A stretch of 64,000 bases of DNA from Afipia sp. (GCA_017308575.1 JAFKEQ010000002.1:62001-126000); one strand, 5' to 3'. Positions 46,111 to 55,400 are shown, numbered from the stretch's first letter. Program-made: numbers and translations. The notes: generated from the letters alone by a model not told the origin.

Positions 46111-46127
46111 TTTAGAGAGATTCCAGA
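46111..46127. promoter_or_regulatory. Candidate Irr box (iron control element)
   Basis: TTTAGAGAGATTCCAGA resembles the rhizobial iron control element TTTAGAA-N3-TTCTAAA, matching 11 of its 14 defined positions by my count. It lies 88 bp upstream of fbpA and within the 159-bp gap before the sensor kinase gene. Confidence 0.4.
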
Positions 46128-46182
46128 GCCGCCAGTGAGCTTGCCTTGGCGTTGGTCGCCACGCGAGCGATCGCAGACCGCC

Positions 46183-49026
46183 CTACGCGATCGCGCTGGC
46201 GTGCGAGAACACGACCTCGATCAGGGTGCCGGAGTGCGGCGCGGTCTTGATATGGAATTGCGCGCGGTTGGCTTCCACCAGCGCCTTGGTCAGCGACAGG
46301 TTGACCGCCGCGCCCTCGGCCGTCTTATCGGAGGCGTCGGTGCGGAATGGAGCCATCGCGGCGGCGATTTCGTTGTCATTGAGTCCGGGGCCGGTGTCGC
46401 GAACGCGCAGCACGATGTCGCCGAAGTCCGTCGTCGCGGTCGAGACAATGACCTGTCCGCCCGCATTGGCGAGATGAATCGAATTACCGATCAGGTTGAG
46501 CGCGATCTGGCGCAGCGCGCGCGCATCCGCCTTCACCGTCGGTAGCGAATGGGCCAGTGAGGTCCGGATGATGATGCGTTCGCGATTGGCCTGCGGCTGC
46601 ATCACTGCGACGCATTGCTCGACCATGGTGTTGAGGTCCTGGCTCGCGAACGACAATTCCATCTTGCCGGATTCGATGCGCGACAGATCGAGCAGGTCGT
46701 CGATGATCGCCATCACGCGCTGGCCGGAGGCGCGGATGTCCTTCATGTATTCGACATAGCGCTCGTTGCCGAGCGGGCCGAAGCGCTCGTCGATCATCAC
46801 GTCGGAGAAGCCGATGATGGCGTTGAGCGGCATGCGGACCTCGTGGCTGATCCGGCCGAGAATGTCGGCTTTGGCGGACGCCGCGCGATCGGCCTGCCGC
46901 CGTGCCTGAGCGAGGTCGCTTTCGGTCTGTCTGGTGTGGGATATGTCGCGGAAGATCGCGAAGAAGCGCGCGCCGCCCGGCCGGGTCCGGCCCACTGTCA
47001 TCGCCAGCGGAATGGCGCTGCCGTCACGGGCACGGCCCTGCATGTCGCGGGCATGTTCGAGCAGGCTGGTGATGTTGGCCGCCTTGACGCTTTCCACATA
47101 ATCGAGCACGCCGCGGCGGCTTTCCGCCGTGAACAGATCGGTCAGATGCAGCGCGGCGATCTCGGCGTCATTGCGCCCGAACATCGTTTCCGCCGCACGG
47201 TTGCACGATTGCAACTGGCCTTCGCTGTCGAAGATCACGACGCCTTCGGAGGTCGCATCGAGAATGGCGGCGAGTTCTTCGGCCTGAGAGAGGCCTTCGC
47301 TCTGCACGGCGACGGGCGCGACATGTGTGACGACCGGAGCCGGTTCGACGCGCGGCTCGGTGCGCGGACCGGAAAAGATCAGCGCATGCGCGGGCTCACC
47401 ATCCCATGTGATCGCGTAAAGGCGCGCATCCGCGGGCTGGCCTTTGTCGGGGCCGCTTTCGCTGATCGCCGAGATCACAACGGGCGTGCCGGTTTCCGAT
47501 GTGCTGCTCGCATGCGCCACATTGGCTTCGACCGTCAGCGCATCGAGGCCGCCGGCCTCGGTCAGTGCATGCAGGGTGGCGTAACCGGTGGACGCAAGAA
47601 AGGCGTCGTTGGCGTAAAGCAGGCGATCAAGCCGGTAGATCAGGACGCCCACGGGCAGCCGGTCCAGCAACTGCGAATCCTGGGCGAAGGTGGCGCGCGG
47701 AGGCGCAGCCTCGTGCGGCGCGGCCGCGGCAGGATATTCGGTCTCCATGTCTGCCGGCGGTTCCGTTTCCGCAACAGGCGTTTCGGCGCCCGCAATCTCA
47801 ACCGGCTCAGTCGCGGCAGGGGCGGTTTCGCTGTCTGCTTCGCCTTCCAGCCGTGCCGACAGCCGCCGCGCCAACTCGTCGAAGGCATTGCTTTCGACGG
47901 CGGTCAGGGCCGGCGTCTTGGCGTCGGTGAGGGGAAACGGCACGACGTTCTGAGGTGTGTCCACGGGAGTCTTCGCTTCAGGTGGCGGGAAGTTGTCTTG
48001 CTCGCTGCCGGACGGATGTTCGGCTGCGGGGGGCGGATTGGCGTGATCGGTTTCGGCGACAACCGGTGCGGCGGGTTCCTCCGTCACGTCGGCGAGTTGC
48101 TCGGGTACGGGGTCGTCGTCGAACACGGACTCGAAAATGTCCACCGGCGTTTCATCGCCGGGTCGCTTTGCGGCATCATCCAGCGTGCGGTCCTGCGGAT
48201 CGCTCGCGGCGATGTCCGCAACGTGTTCGTCGTGCGTGCCTTCCGCCGAGGTCTCCGCCGGTGCGACATCATCCATGGCGGCGATGTGATCTCCCGGCGG
48301 TTCATTCTGTGGTTCGCCCGGCTGGTCCGGCGCGATTACGGTCGCGACCGGTCTTGGCATCTGCTTCGGCGTGGCCGCGGTCTCGATCAGCGCGACGAGC
48401 GACGTCTCGACGCCGCTGCCGATGCGATGGATGGCGACGCGGCCAAGATCCATCTTGAGCATTGCGTGCCCGTCATGGAGCGCGCCGTTGCGCGCGTCAT
48501 CGAAGCCCGGCCCCGTAAGATCGGTGAACAGCGCGGCAAACTTTTTCGCGGAGTCGTTGATGCCCGCCAGCGCACCGCCCGAGGTAAAGATCATCGCAGG
48601 CACCGGCAGACTGTCGGCGACGCCCGCGATGCGTTCGGTGACCGGCATGGGCCGCGCGACAGGTTCGGCGGCGGCGATCAGAAGTCCGCCTGTGCCGTCC
48701 GCCAAGGTCAGGCGCGCGCAGGCGCAGGTCAGCAGGCGGCCGAGCGGCGCGCCGAAACCGCGCAGCCGCTCGAGGCGGGGTGCGCCGTTCGGGACGAGGC
48801 GCGCTGCAAGTTGCGCGGCCTGACGCCGATGCTGATCGGCCGGACCGATGGTTCGTTCCGCGAGAGCCGCGGCATTGGGTGCGCTGAACAGCCGCGCACC
48901 GGCGGCATTGGTCCAGAGGATATGTGCGCCGTCGAGCGACCAGAGCCATGCAGGCATGGCACTCATCGCGTGAACCGCAAGGCGCGGATCGCGGATGCCA
49001 TGGAGCAGGATATCGGCTTCGCTCAT
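46183..49026 (-). CDS. PAS sensor histidine kinase of the PdhS/PleC/DivJ class
   Basis: A 947-residue sensor kinase. Residues 1-240 form an alpha/beta sensory region, 240-450 is a long acidic, Pro/Ala-rich disordered stretch, two PAS-like domains lie at about 455-560 and 580-700, and the kinase core occupies the end. The H-box ISHEVRMPLNAIIGFSDVMIDERFGPLGNERY has the phosphoacceptor H728; the surrounding sequence is that of the PdhS/PleC/DivJ group, which controls DivK and the CtrA pathway. N-box (QIALNLIGNSIHLANAGG) and G1 (VRDTGPGL) are present. The G2 box, normally GTGLGLPLTKAL, reads EGAAVNLSLTKAL, so ATP-lid function is doubtful. No transmembrane helix is evident. Confidence 0.85.
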   Translation of the reverse strand: MSEADILLHGIRDPRLAVHAMSAMPAWLWSLDGAHILWTNAAGARLFSAPNAAALAERTIGPADQHRRQAAQLAARLVPNGAPRLERLRGFGAPLGRLLTCACARLTLADGTGGLLIAAAEPVARPMPVTERIAGVADSLPVPAMIFTSGGALAGINDSAKKFAALFTDLTGPGFDDARNGALHDGHAMLKMDLGRVAIHRIGSGVETSLVALIETAATPKQMPRPVATVIAPDQPGEPQNEPPGDHIAAMDDVAPAETSAEGTHDEHVADIAASDPQDRTLDDAAKRPGDETPVDIFESVFDDDPVPEQLADVTEEPAAPVVAETDHANPPPAAEHPSGSEQDNFPPPEAKTPVDTPQNVVPFPLTDAKTPALTAVESNAFDELARRLSARLEGEADSETAPAATEPVEIAGAETPVAETEPPADMETEYPAAAAPHEAAPPRATFAQDSQLLDRLPVGVLIYRLDRLLYANDAFLASTGYATLHALTEAGGLDALTVEANVAHASSTSETGTPVVISAISESGPDKGQPADARLYAITWDGEPAHALIFSGPRTEPRVEPAPVVTHVAPVAVQSEGLSQAEELAAILDATSEGVVIFDSEGQLQSCNRAAETMFGRNDAEIAALHLTDLFTAESRRGVLDYVESVKAANITSLLEHARDMQGRARDGSAIPLAMTVGRTRPGGARFFAIFRDISHTRQTESDLAQARRQADRAASAKADILGRISHEVRMPLNAIIGFSDVMIDERFGPLGNERYVEYMKDIRASGQRVMAIIDDLLDLSRIESGKMELSFASQDLNTMVEQCVAVMQPQANRERIIIRTSLAHSLPTVKADARALRQIALNLIGNSIHLANAGGQVIVSTATTDFGDIVLRVRDTGPGLNDNEIAAAMAPFRTDASDKTAEGAAVNLSLTKALVEANRAQFHIKTAPHSGTLIEVVFSHASAIA

Positions 49027-49360
49027 CTGCTACAGAAGGCCTTTTCGGCTCGGTTTCGTCTGGCGCAACGCGCGCGGGGGTGGATAGGATAGTCTTAACA
49101 AATGATTAGTATGGCGCGCGGGCCCGCAGGTCCATCGCTCCCATAGGACCCTAGCGGCCGAAAGCCGCGATAACGTTAATCCGGCCGTTCCGGCGAACCG
49201 TGGCCGCGCCGGAGCGTTGGGATATTGCAAAAGGCGCCTGAAGGTTCACGATGGGCCGGATCGTCGCTGCGCCGCGTCATATGCGCGATGCGGTCCGACG
49301 ATAATTTTGCGGGACGACCGGACCGGCAAATGGTTCCGGCAGGCAACGGAAGGGTGGGAC
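49027..49360. other. Divergent promoter region between kinase and first phasin gene
   Basis: No gene is supported. It contains a near-consensus CtrA-type box at 49095-49109 and, further right, the phasin promoter. Several long GC-rich stretches occur, but I saw no convincing RNA gene. Confidence 0.45.
49095..49109. promoter_or_regulatory. Near-consensus CtrA-type box
   Basis: TTAACAAATGATTAG differs from TTAA-N7-TTAA at one position and lies 69 bp upstream of the PdhS-like kinase start, the same distance as the perfect box has from the sigma-54 regulator. Confidence 0.35.
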
Positions 49361-49735
49361 ATGTCAGGCAATCAGTTCGAGATTCCGAAGGAAATGCGGT
49401 CGATGGCGGAAGCCAGTTTGGATCAGGCGCGCAAGGCATTCGAATCCTTCATCAGCAATGCCCAACAGACCGCGGCTGCCTTTGGCGGCACGTCCGCTGC
49501 CGGTCCCGGCGCCGCCGCCAAGGACATCAGCGCCAAGGCGATCGCCTTTGCGGAAAAGAACGTGCAGGCTTCGTTGAGCTATGCGCAGCAGCTGATCCAC
49601 GCCAAGGACCTTTCCGAGGTGATGCGTCTCCATACCGAATATGTGCAGGCCCAGATGCGGGTTCTGGCCGAGCAGGCCAGCGAGATGGGGCAGATCGTGA
49701 CCCGCGCCGCCATGGACGCGACCAAGCCCAAATAA
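49361..49735 (+). CDS. Phasin family protein
   Basis: A 124-residue phasin, a small amphipathic helical protein that coats polyhydroxyalkanoate granules. MSGNQFEIPKEMRSMAEASLDQARKAFESFI is a typical start, followed by AKAIAFAEKNVQASLSYAQQLIHAKDLSEVMRLHTEYVQAQMRVLAEQASEMG. The ATG at 49361 has AAGGGTGGG upstream. A second phasin gene follows after 171 bp, and both probably come from duplication. No PHA synthase is in the window. Confidence 0.92.
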   Translation: MSGNQFEIPKEMRSMAEASLDQARKAFESFISNAQQTAAAFGGTSAAGPGAAAKDISAKAIAFAEKNVQASLSYAQQLIHAKDLSEVMRLHTEYVQAQMRVLAEQASEMGQIVTRAAMDATKPK

Positions 49736-49906
49736 GCGGAACCGGCCTACGGCAATTAACCGCGTTTCTGGCCTGACGGCGTCGTCGGGCCAGATATGCG
49801 CGGCTTGTTGTTGCAATGCACAAAGGGTCGCTGTAGGAGCTTCAGGCTGCTGTTCACCTGCGGCCTTGAGCGCCGGTGTTCCGATTTGAGTACAAGGATG
49901 CCCTCC

Positions 49907-50335
49907 ATGAACCCGAACGATCCGTTTTCAAACGTCAGCCCTTTCCAGATTCCCGAACAGGTTCGTGCGATGGCCGAGCAGAGCGTTTCGCAGGTCCGGG
50001 ACGGCTATCAGAGGCTCAAGGAAGCGGCTGAAACGGGCAATGGCACTCTGGAGGCGGTCTGTGCATCGGCCACCAAGGGAGCCGGCGACTTCACCACCAA
50101 GGTGATCGACATCGCCAAGACCAATACCGAAGCCGCCTTCGATTTTGCCCAGAGCCTGCTGAGCGCGAAATCGCTGCCGGAAGCCTTCGCGCTGGTGAAT
50201 GCCCACGCTCACAAGCAGTTCGAGGTTCTAACCGCGCAATCGCAGGACCTCGCCGCGCTCACCCAAAAGGTGGCGACCGATGCGGTGGAGCCGATCAAGG
50301 CCGGCGCTGCGAAGACCTTCAAGACCGGCGTCTGA
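49907..50335 (+). CDS. Phasin family protein (second copy)
   Basis: A 142-residue phasin with the same layout as its neighbour: FQIPEQVRAMAEQSVSQVRDGYQRLKEAAE, then NTEAAFDFAQSLLSAKSLPEAFALVNAHAHKQFEVLTAQSQDLAALTQKVATDAVEPIKAG. The spacing between conserved helices is identical, though sequence identity is moderate. AAGGA 8 nt before the ATG at 49907 supports that start over the ATG at 49898. Confidence 0.92.
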   Translation: MNPNDPFSNVSPFQIPEQVRAMAEQSVSQVRDGYQRLKEAAETGNGTLEAVCASATKGAGDFTTKVIDIAKTNTEAAFDFAQSLLSAKSLPEAFALVNAHAHKQFEVLTAQSQDLAALTQKVATDAVEPIKAGAAKTFKTGV

Positions 50336-50542
50336 GAGCTAGGTTTTTTCCCGGCAATCGAGACTGTGGCGGCGGCGGTGGAAACTGTCCTCTGCGGTGC
50401 CTGATACCCGGATGTCGGCGTGCGATCGCGGGCTTCAAAACGACCACTAAAGCGACTTGCCAAAGCGCGGCGTTGCACCTAGTTTCCGCCCAAATCGCCG
50501 CCATGGGCGGAGGCAGGCCGGACCTGCCATCCGATTGAAAAT

Positions 50543-50619
50543 GCAGTTGTAGCTCAGCTGGTTAGAGCGCCGGATTGTGGATCCGGAGGTCGGTGGTTCG
50601 ATCCCACCCAACTGTACCA
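50543..50619 (+). tRNA. tRNA-His (anticodon GTG)
   Basis: A full cloverleaf: acceptor GCAGTTG / CAACTGT (with a G1-U72 pair), D arm GCTC...GAGC, anticodon stem CCGGA / TCCGG with loop TTGTGGA (anticodon GTG), T arm GGTGG-TTCGATC-CCACC, discriminator A73 and encoded CCA. The base before G1 is T, so the usual G-1 of tRNA-His is not encoded. A73, U72 and no G-1 are the known alphaproteobacterial deviation from the universal tRNA-His identity. A truncated integrase gene follows at once, so the 3' end is a likely att site. Confidence 0.97.
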
Positions 50620-50807
50620 CCGTCGCTTTCGCTGCCATTCTCCATCGTTCGTTCTGTTATTTAAGCTGCTGGAAACAGCAGCTTTTTTTGCATTTCTGGA
50701 TCGCTGATGTTCGCAACCATCCTTTGATAGCCGCGAAAATTGTTGGTGTCATTGTTGGTGTCGGTGCTGAATCGTGATGGTGTCGGTGCCGTGGTGGAGG
50801 TTCGGCC

Positions 50808-51272
50808 ATGTCAAAGTTATCGGACTTGAAATGCCGGAAGGCAGAAACACGAGACCGACTTTACAAGCTGGCCGATGGTGGTGGCCTGCAACTATGGGTC
50901 AAGCCGAACGGTAGCAAGCTTTGGTGTCTTGCTTACCGCCACAACGGGAAGCAGAAGCTGCTTTCCCTTGGCGTCTATCCGATTGTCACGCTAGCGGCTG
51001 CGCGGGATGCGCGGGATGATGCAAGACGGATTTTATCCCTTGGAAGCGACCCGTCACAGGTGAAGCGCCAACGGAAGGCTGCCAAGGCGAAAGCGGCAGC
51101 CAATACCTTCAATATCCTTGCCGATGAATACGTGGCGAAGAAAAGGCGCGATGGGCGTGACCCGAAGACCCTCGAGAAGATCAAATGGATTTTGACGTAT
51201 GCCCGCCCCATCATTGGAGAGTTTCCTATCACCGACATCGGCGCGCCTGGTTGCGATACCGGTCAGCCGTGA
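50808..51272 (+). pseudogene. Truncated tyrosine integrase (P4/CP4-type) beside tRNA-His
   Basis: A 154-codon remnant of an integrase usually about 400 residues long. The DUF4102 arm-binding domain is complete (LSDLKCRKAETRDRLYKLADGGGLQLWVKPNGSKLWCLAYRHNGKQKLLSLGVYP) and the core-binding domain begins (FNILADEYVAKKRRDGRDPKTLEKIKWILTYARPIIGEFPITDI), then the frame runs out. The catalytic domain with its Arg-His-Arg and Tyr residues is absent. Position 189 bp after tRNA-His is typical of islands that integrate into tRNA genes. It marks a decayed element; I found no matching second att copy downstream. Confidence 0.88.
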
Positions 51273-51387
51273 ACTGGCTATCTGTTTGGGCATAAGCGCT
51301 TCCGATGGAGATCGGTTAGCCGACGGAAACGATGCTTAGTCGGACCCCAAACGAATGCCCCCTCGAAAGTCAGCGGGTTTCCTTCGC

Positions 51388-52086
51388 TCAGGGCATGCCT
51401 ACATCAATAATTCGGTAGCCGATGCCTGGCTCGGTGATGATGATCTTTGGATTGTCAGGTCTGACTTCGATTTTCTGACGCAACTGCCCGATATAAACGC
51501 GAAGATACTGCGTGTCCGCGGTATGTGCAGGTCCCCAGACTGCGGTGAGGATCTGCCGATGCGTGAGTACCTTGCCGACATGTCGCGCCAGGAAGGATAG
51601 AAGCTCAAATTCCTTCGGGGTCAGTTTGATCTCAATATCTTTCCTGGTGACACGATGGCGTGGGCTGTCGATCGCCAGATCGTCGATGACCAGTGTCGCC
51701 TTCTCGTCATGTCGCTGCAAGCGATGCCGGGTTGCAGCTCGCATACGCGCAAGCAGCTCGCCGACATTGAATGGCTTGTTGACGTAGTCGTCCGCGCCGA
51801 GATCCAGTGCGTCGATCTTTTCCGTCTCGCGGTCGCGTGCGGACAGCACGATGATGGGAACGTCCGACCATTCGCGCGTGTTTTTGATCACGTCCTTCCC
51901 ATCGCCATCCGGTAAGCCCAGGTCGAGCACGACAATATCGGGCGCCTTGGACGCAATCATCTGCTTGGCTTCGGCGACGGTCGCGGCCACTTCGATCTGG
52001 TAGTTGTTGGCTTCGAGGGCGGGCCGCAGGAATTTCAGGATGGCCGCCTCGTCGTCAACGATGAGTACGCGGTTGCTGGCGGTCAT
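51388..52086 (-). CDS. kdpE: KdpE response regulator
   Basis: A 232-residue OmpR-type regulator that switches on the kdp operon when potassium is scarce. The receiver has phosphoacceptor D55 in IVVLDLGLPDG, and the C-terminal winged helix shows LTPKEFELLSFLARHVGKVLTHRQILTAVWGPAHTADTQYLRVYIGQLRQKIE. It is the last gene of the kdp operon and its start overlaps the kdpD stop (52083-52086). A tandem TTTATAC site at the operon promoter is a candidate target. Confidence 0.96.
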   Translation of the reverse strand: MTASNRVLIVDDEAAILKFLRPALEANNYQIEVAATVAEAKQMIASKAPDIVVLDLGLPDGDGKDVIKNTREWSDVPIIVLSARDRETEKIDALDLGADDYVNKPFNVGELLARMRAATRHRLQRHDEKATLVIDDLAIDSPRHRVTRKDIEIKLTPKEFELLSFLARHVGKVLTHRQILTAVWGPAHTADTQYLRVYIGQLRQKIEVRPDNPKIIITEPGIGYRIIDVGMP

Positions 52087-54776
52087 GTCGGATTCTCGGT
52101 TTGCCGGAATGTCATAACGATGCGTGTACCATGCCCGTCGGCCACAGGGCTTTGTGCGGCGACAGTCCCGCCATGCGCAACCATGATGCCTTTGGTGATG
52201 GCAAGACCGAGCCCGGTGCTTTCGCCCCTGTTGGCGCTGGTGTCGGAGGAGGAGCGCGCGCTCACGAACTTGTCGAACACGTGTGGCAGAATGTCGGACG
52301 AGATCCCGGCGCCATTGTCCTCAATCGTCAGTTTGATGCTGGCAGCCGAGACTGTTGCGCCAAAGGAAATGACGGCCGCATCGGATGTGTATTTGATCGC
52401 ATTGGCCGTCACATTGGTGATGGCCTGTTCGATCAAGAGAGCGTCCGCGCGAACCAAAGGCAAATCTGCCGGAAGGCTGACCTCGAAGTGCTGCCGGGCG
52501 CCGTGCCGCTTTCCCGCGCTAACGACACGTTCAATCACTTCGCGAAGATCGACCCAGTCCTTGCGCAACTCCAGCGCGCCGGCGTCGATGCGCGTCATCG
52601 AAAGCAGATTACGAACCATTCCATCGAGATGTTCGACTTCCTGCTTGATATCGCCGAGCAGACTGCGGCGGGAATCCGTACTGATCCTGTCGCCATATTC
52701 AAGCAGACTGGTTGCCGAGCCCAGAATGGACGCAAGGGGAGTGCGGAAGTCATGGGAAATCGAGGCGAGCACGGTATTGCGCACGCGCTCCGCCTCCACG
52801 GCGGATTGAACGGCAAACATGTCTTTCGACAGCATTCCCCGTTCCAATGCCGCGGCGGTCTGCTCTGCGAGGGCTTCGAACAGCGCCTGCGCTTCGGAAT
52901 CCACCGTGTCGGCGCCGTTCAACGAAATCCCGACCACGCCGACAATGCGATCCGACGCACGGAGAGGGAGAAAAAGCCAGGGCACGAGGGGCAGGGTGGA
53001 TGTGCGATGCCCTGCGGGTTCTCCTCGCTCGAAGGCCCACCGGGCGGCTGACAGCGAAGCCGTATCGATGGAATCTTCCGGAGGCCATGCGGCCCGCACG
53101 CTGAGTTCGCCGGTTTCGGCAAGCAAAAGAATCGCCGGCTTTCCGAGGCTGCCGTGAATTTCACCCACGGCGCCTTCGGCGATGTCGTTTACACCGACAA
53201 GGCCCGACAGCCGGCGTGTGAACTCGTAAAGTCGCCGCGTCGAACGAACGCGGTCTGCCGCGTTCTGAGCCTGGCTTTTCACGCGCCCGGCAAGAGCAGA
53301 CGTGGTAACGGCGACCACAAGGAAAATGACGAGTGCGAGAAGCTCGTAAGGCTCGGCAATGGTGAATTTATAAAGCGGCTCGATAAAAAAGAAGTTGTAG
53401 GCAAGGAAGGAGAGGATGGACGCATAGATTGCGGGCCATATCCCGAAATTGAGGGCGGGCAGGAGCACCGCGACAAGAAATATCATCGAGAGGTTGGGAA
53501 GCGGAGTGATCGCCTCCAGCGCGCGCCCCACCAGCACCGCCAGTGCGACGCCGCCTGTCGCCCAGAAATAATGCCAGAAATTCTGCGGCGACGCCTTGAA
53601 GCGAAAGCGTGACCGCAGCGTCGGCGGCGTCACGCCGCCGGTCACGATGTGAACTGCAATATCTTCCGCCCGCTTGACGATTTCGTTCGGCAGGGAAGGG
53701 GCGAACAATCGCTGAAGAGGGCGCTCCGTCGCGCGCCCGATCACAATCTGCGTGACATTTTCAAAGCGGCAGAAACGCAGGATTTCTGCCGGCAGGTCAT
53801 TTCCGACAAGCGTCTTCGTTTCGCCGCCGAGGGTCTGCGTCAGTTTGACGGCGTTATCGATGCGTGTTCGCGCCTCATGGCTGAATTGTTGTCCGGGGCG
53901 CTCGACGGTCACGGCGATCCATGGCGCATCCATCAGGTCGGCCAGGCGCTTTGCCGTTCTGACGATGGCTTCAGCACCGGGGCTGGGGCCGATACAGGCC
54001 ACGATGCGTTCGCCCGCCGCCCAGGGGCCTTCGATGGCGTGGGCCTGCATGCGCGAAACGAGATCGACGTCGATACGTTCGGCGGCCCGCCGTAGCGCGA
54101 GTTCACGTAGCGCCGTGAGGTTTTGCGGCTTGAAGAAATTCTCGACGGCGCGGGTGGCAGTGTCCTGAACGTAAATTTTTCCCTCCGCCAGACGTTTGAG
54201 CAGTTCATCCGGCGGCAGATCGACAAGGACAAGTTCGTCTGCCCGATCGAATATCGTGTCGGGTACGGTCTCCCGGACCCGGACTTTCGTGATTTTCTGG
54301 ATAACGTCGTTCAGCCCTTCGAGATGCTGAATGTTCAGGGTCGTCCAGATATTGATCCCGGCATCGAGCAGTTCGTCGATGTCCTGCCAGCGTTTCGGGT
54401 GCCGGCTGCCGGGAACATTGGTGTGAGCGTATTCGTCAACCAGCAAAAGTCCCGGACTGCGGGCCAATGCCGCGTCGAGGTCGAACTCCTTAACGACCTG
54501 ATTGTGATAAACGATGGGCTTGCGTGGCAGAACCTCGAGACCGGTGATGAGTACCTCGGTCTCGTTGCGTCCGTGGGTCTCGACCAGGCCGATTGCGACA
54601 TCGCGGCCTTCATCCCGCGCGTTGCGCGCCGCGGCCAGCATGGCATAGGTCTTTCCGACCCCGGGAGCGGCGCCCAGAAATATCTTCAGGCGGCCGCGGA
54701 TTTCCTTGTTGGCCATCGCCAGCAAGGCATCGGGAGAAGCACGTTGAGTCGCTCTTTGATTTTGCGGGGTCGGCAT
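52083..54776 (-). CDS. kdpD: KdpD sensor histidine kinase
   Basis: An 897-residue membrane kinase that senses potassium limitation. Order: N-terminal KdpD domain with Walker-like GAAPGVGKT (35-43), universal-stress-like domain (about 250-370), four short transmembrane helices (about 400-495), a GAF-like domain, then HisKA with ISHDFRTPLASILGSATSLLEYG and an HATPase domain with NVTANAIKYTSD, DNGAGIS and STGLGLAITKGIM. All catalytic parts are intact. It lies 21 bp after kdpC. Confidence 0.97.
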   Translation of the reverse strand: MPTPQNQRATQRASPDALLAMANKEIRGRLKIFLGAAPGVGKTYAMLAAARNARDEGRDVAIGLVETHGRNETEVLITGLEVLPRKPIVYHNQVVKEFDLDAALARSPGLLLVDEYAHTNVPGSRHPKRWQDIDELLDAGINIWTTLNIQHLEGLNDVIQKITKVRVRETVPDTIFDRADELVLVDLPPDELLKRLAEGKIYVQDTATRAVENFFKPQNLTALRELALRRAAERIDVDLVSRMQAHAIEGPWAAGERIVACIGPSPGAEAIVRTAKRLADLMDAPWIAVTVERPGQQFSHEARTRIDNAVKLTQTLGGETKTLVGNDLPAEILRFCRFENVTQIVIGRATERPLQRLFAPSLPNEIVKRAEDIAVHIVTGGVTPPTLRSRFRFKASPQNFWHYFWATGGVALAVLVGRALEAITPLPNLSMIFLVAVLLPALNFGIWPAIYASILSFLAYNFFFIEPLYKFTIAEPYELLALVIFLVVAVTTSALAGRVKSQAQNAADRVRSTRRLYEFTRRLSGLVGVNDIAEGAVGEIHGSLGKPAILLLAETGELSVRAAWPPEDSIDTASLSAARWAFERGEPAGHRTSTLPLVPWLFLPLRASDRIVGVVGISLNGADTVDSEAQALFEALAEQTAAALERGMLSKDMFAVQSAVEAERVRNTVLASISHDFRTPLASILGSATSLLEYGDRISTDSRRSLLGDIKQEVEHLDGMVRNLLSMTRIDAGALELRKDWVDLREVIERVVSAGKRHGARQHFEVSLPADLPLVRADALLIEQAITNVTANAIKYTSDAAVISFGATVSAASIKLTIEDNGAGISSDILPHVFDKFVSARSSSDTSANRGESTGLGLAITKGIMVAHGGTVAAQSPVADGHGTRIVMTFRQTENPT

Positions 54777-54797
54777 GCAGGTCCTTTGCCCGCGATT

Positions 54798-55400
54798 TTA
54801 CGGCCGAATTGCATCGAGTGCGAGATTTAAGGCAAGGACATTCACTCGAGGTTCTCCGAAAACGCCGAAAACGCGTCCTTCGATTTGCGAGGTGACTGCT
54901 GCTTTCACCATGTCAGCGTCCAGGCCACGGGCCTTTGCAACACGCGGAACCTGGGCGAATGCGTTTTCCGGCGAGATATGTGGATCAAGCCCGCTGGCGG
55001 ACGTCGTGACGCTGTCGGCCGGCAACGAGCCCTGTACGCCGTCTCCGCGAAGAGCCGCGACATCGCTTTTGACGCGGTCGATCAGCTTCTGTGACGTCGG
55101 GCCGAGATTGGAGCCGCTGGAGTTGTCGGCATTGTACGGCGTATCCACCGTCTTGCTGGCGTCGGCCGGGTCCGGTGCGCTGGTCGCGGACGGGCGGGAA
55201 TGAAAGTACCTGGCGTCCGTGAAGTTCTGGCCGATCAGCCGGGAGCCGATCGTCTTGCCATCCTTTTCGATCAGGCTTCCGCCGGCGAGCGATGGCATGG
55301 TCAGCTGTGCGATGCCTGTCATGGCAAGCGGATAGGCAAGACCCGTGAGGGCCACGAAGAGAACCAGCATGACGAAGGCAGGACGAAGTTGAGATACCAT
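54798..55400 (-). CDS. kdpC: Potassium-transporting ATPase subunit C
   Basis: A 200-residue subunit with one N-terminal transmembrane helix (FVMLVLFVALTGLAYPLAMTGIAQ) and a periplasmic domain. GSRLIGQNFTDARYFHSRPSA, SSGSNLGPTSQKLIDRV, ASGLDPHISPENAFAQVPRVAKARGLD and EPRVNVLALNLALD are diagnostic. The ATG at 55400 has GAGGAG 7 nt upstream; the TTG at 55415 only extends the frame through that site. Confidence 0.96.
   Translation of the reverse strand: MVSQLRPAFVMLVLFVALTGLAYPLAMTGIAQLTMPSLAGGSLIEKDGKTIGSRLIGQNFTDARYFHSRPSATSAPDPADASKTVDTPYNADNSSGSNLGPTSQKLIDRVKSDVAALRGDGVQGSLPADSVTTSASGLDPHISPENAFAQVPRVAKARGLDADMVKAAVTSQIEGRVFGVFGEPRVNVLALNLALDAIRP

Noticed and set aside
46615..49092. 825-codon open frame on the plus strand
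   Set aside because: Antisense to the PdhS-like kinase, which carries clear domains; no ribosome-binding site or domain supports the plus frame.
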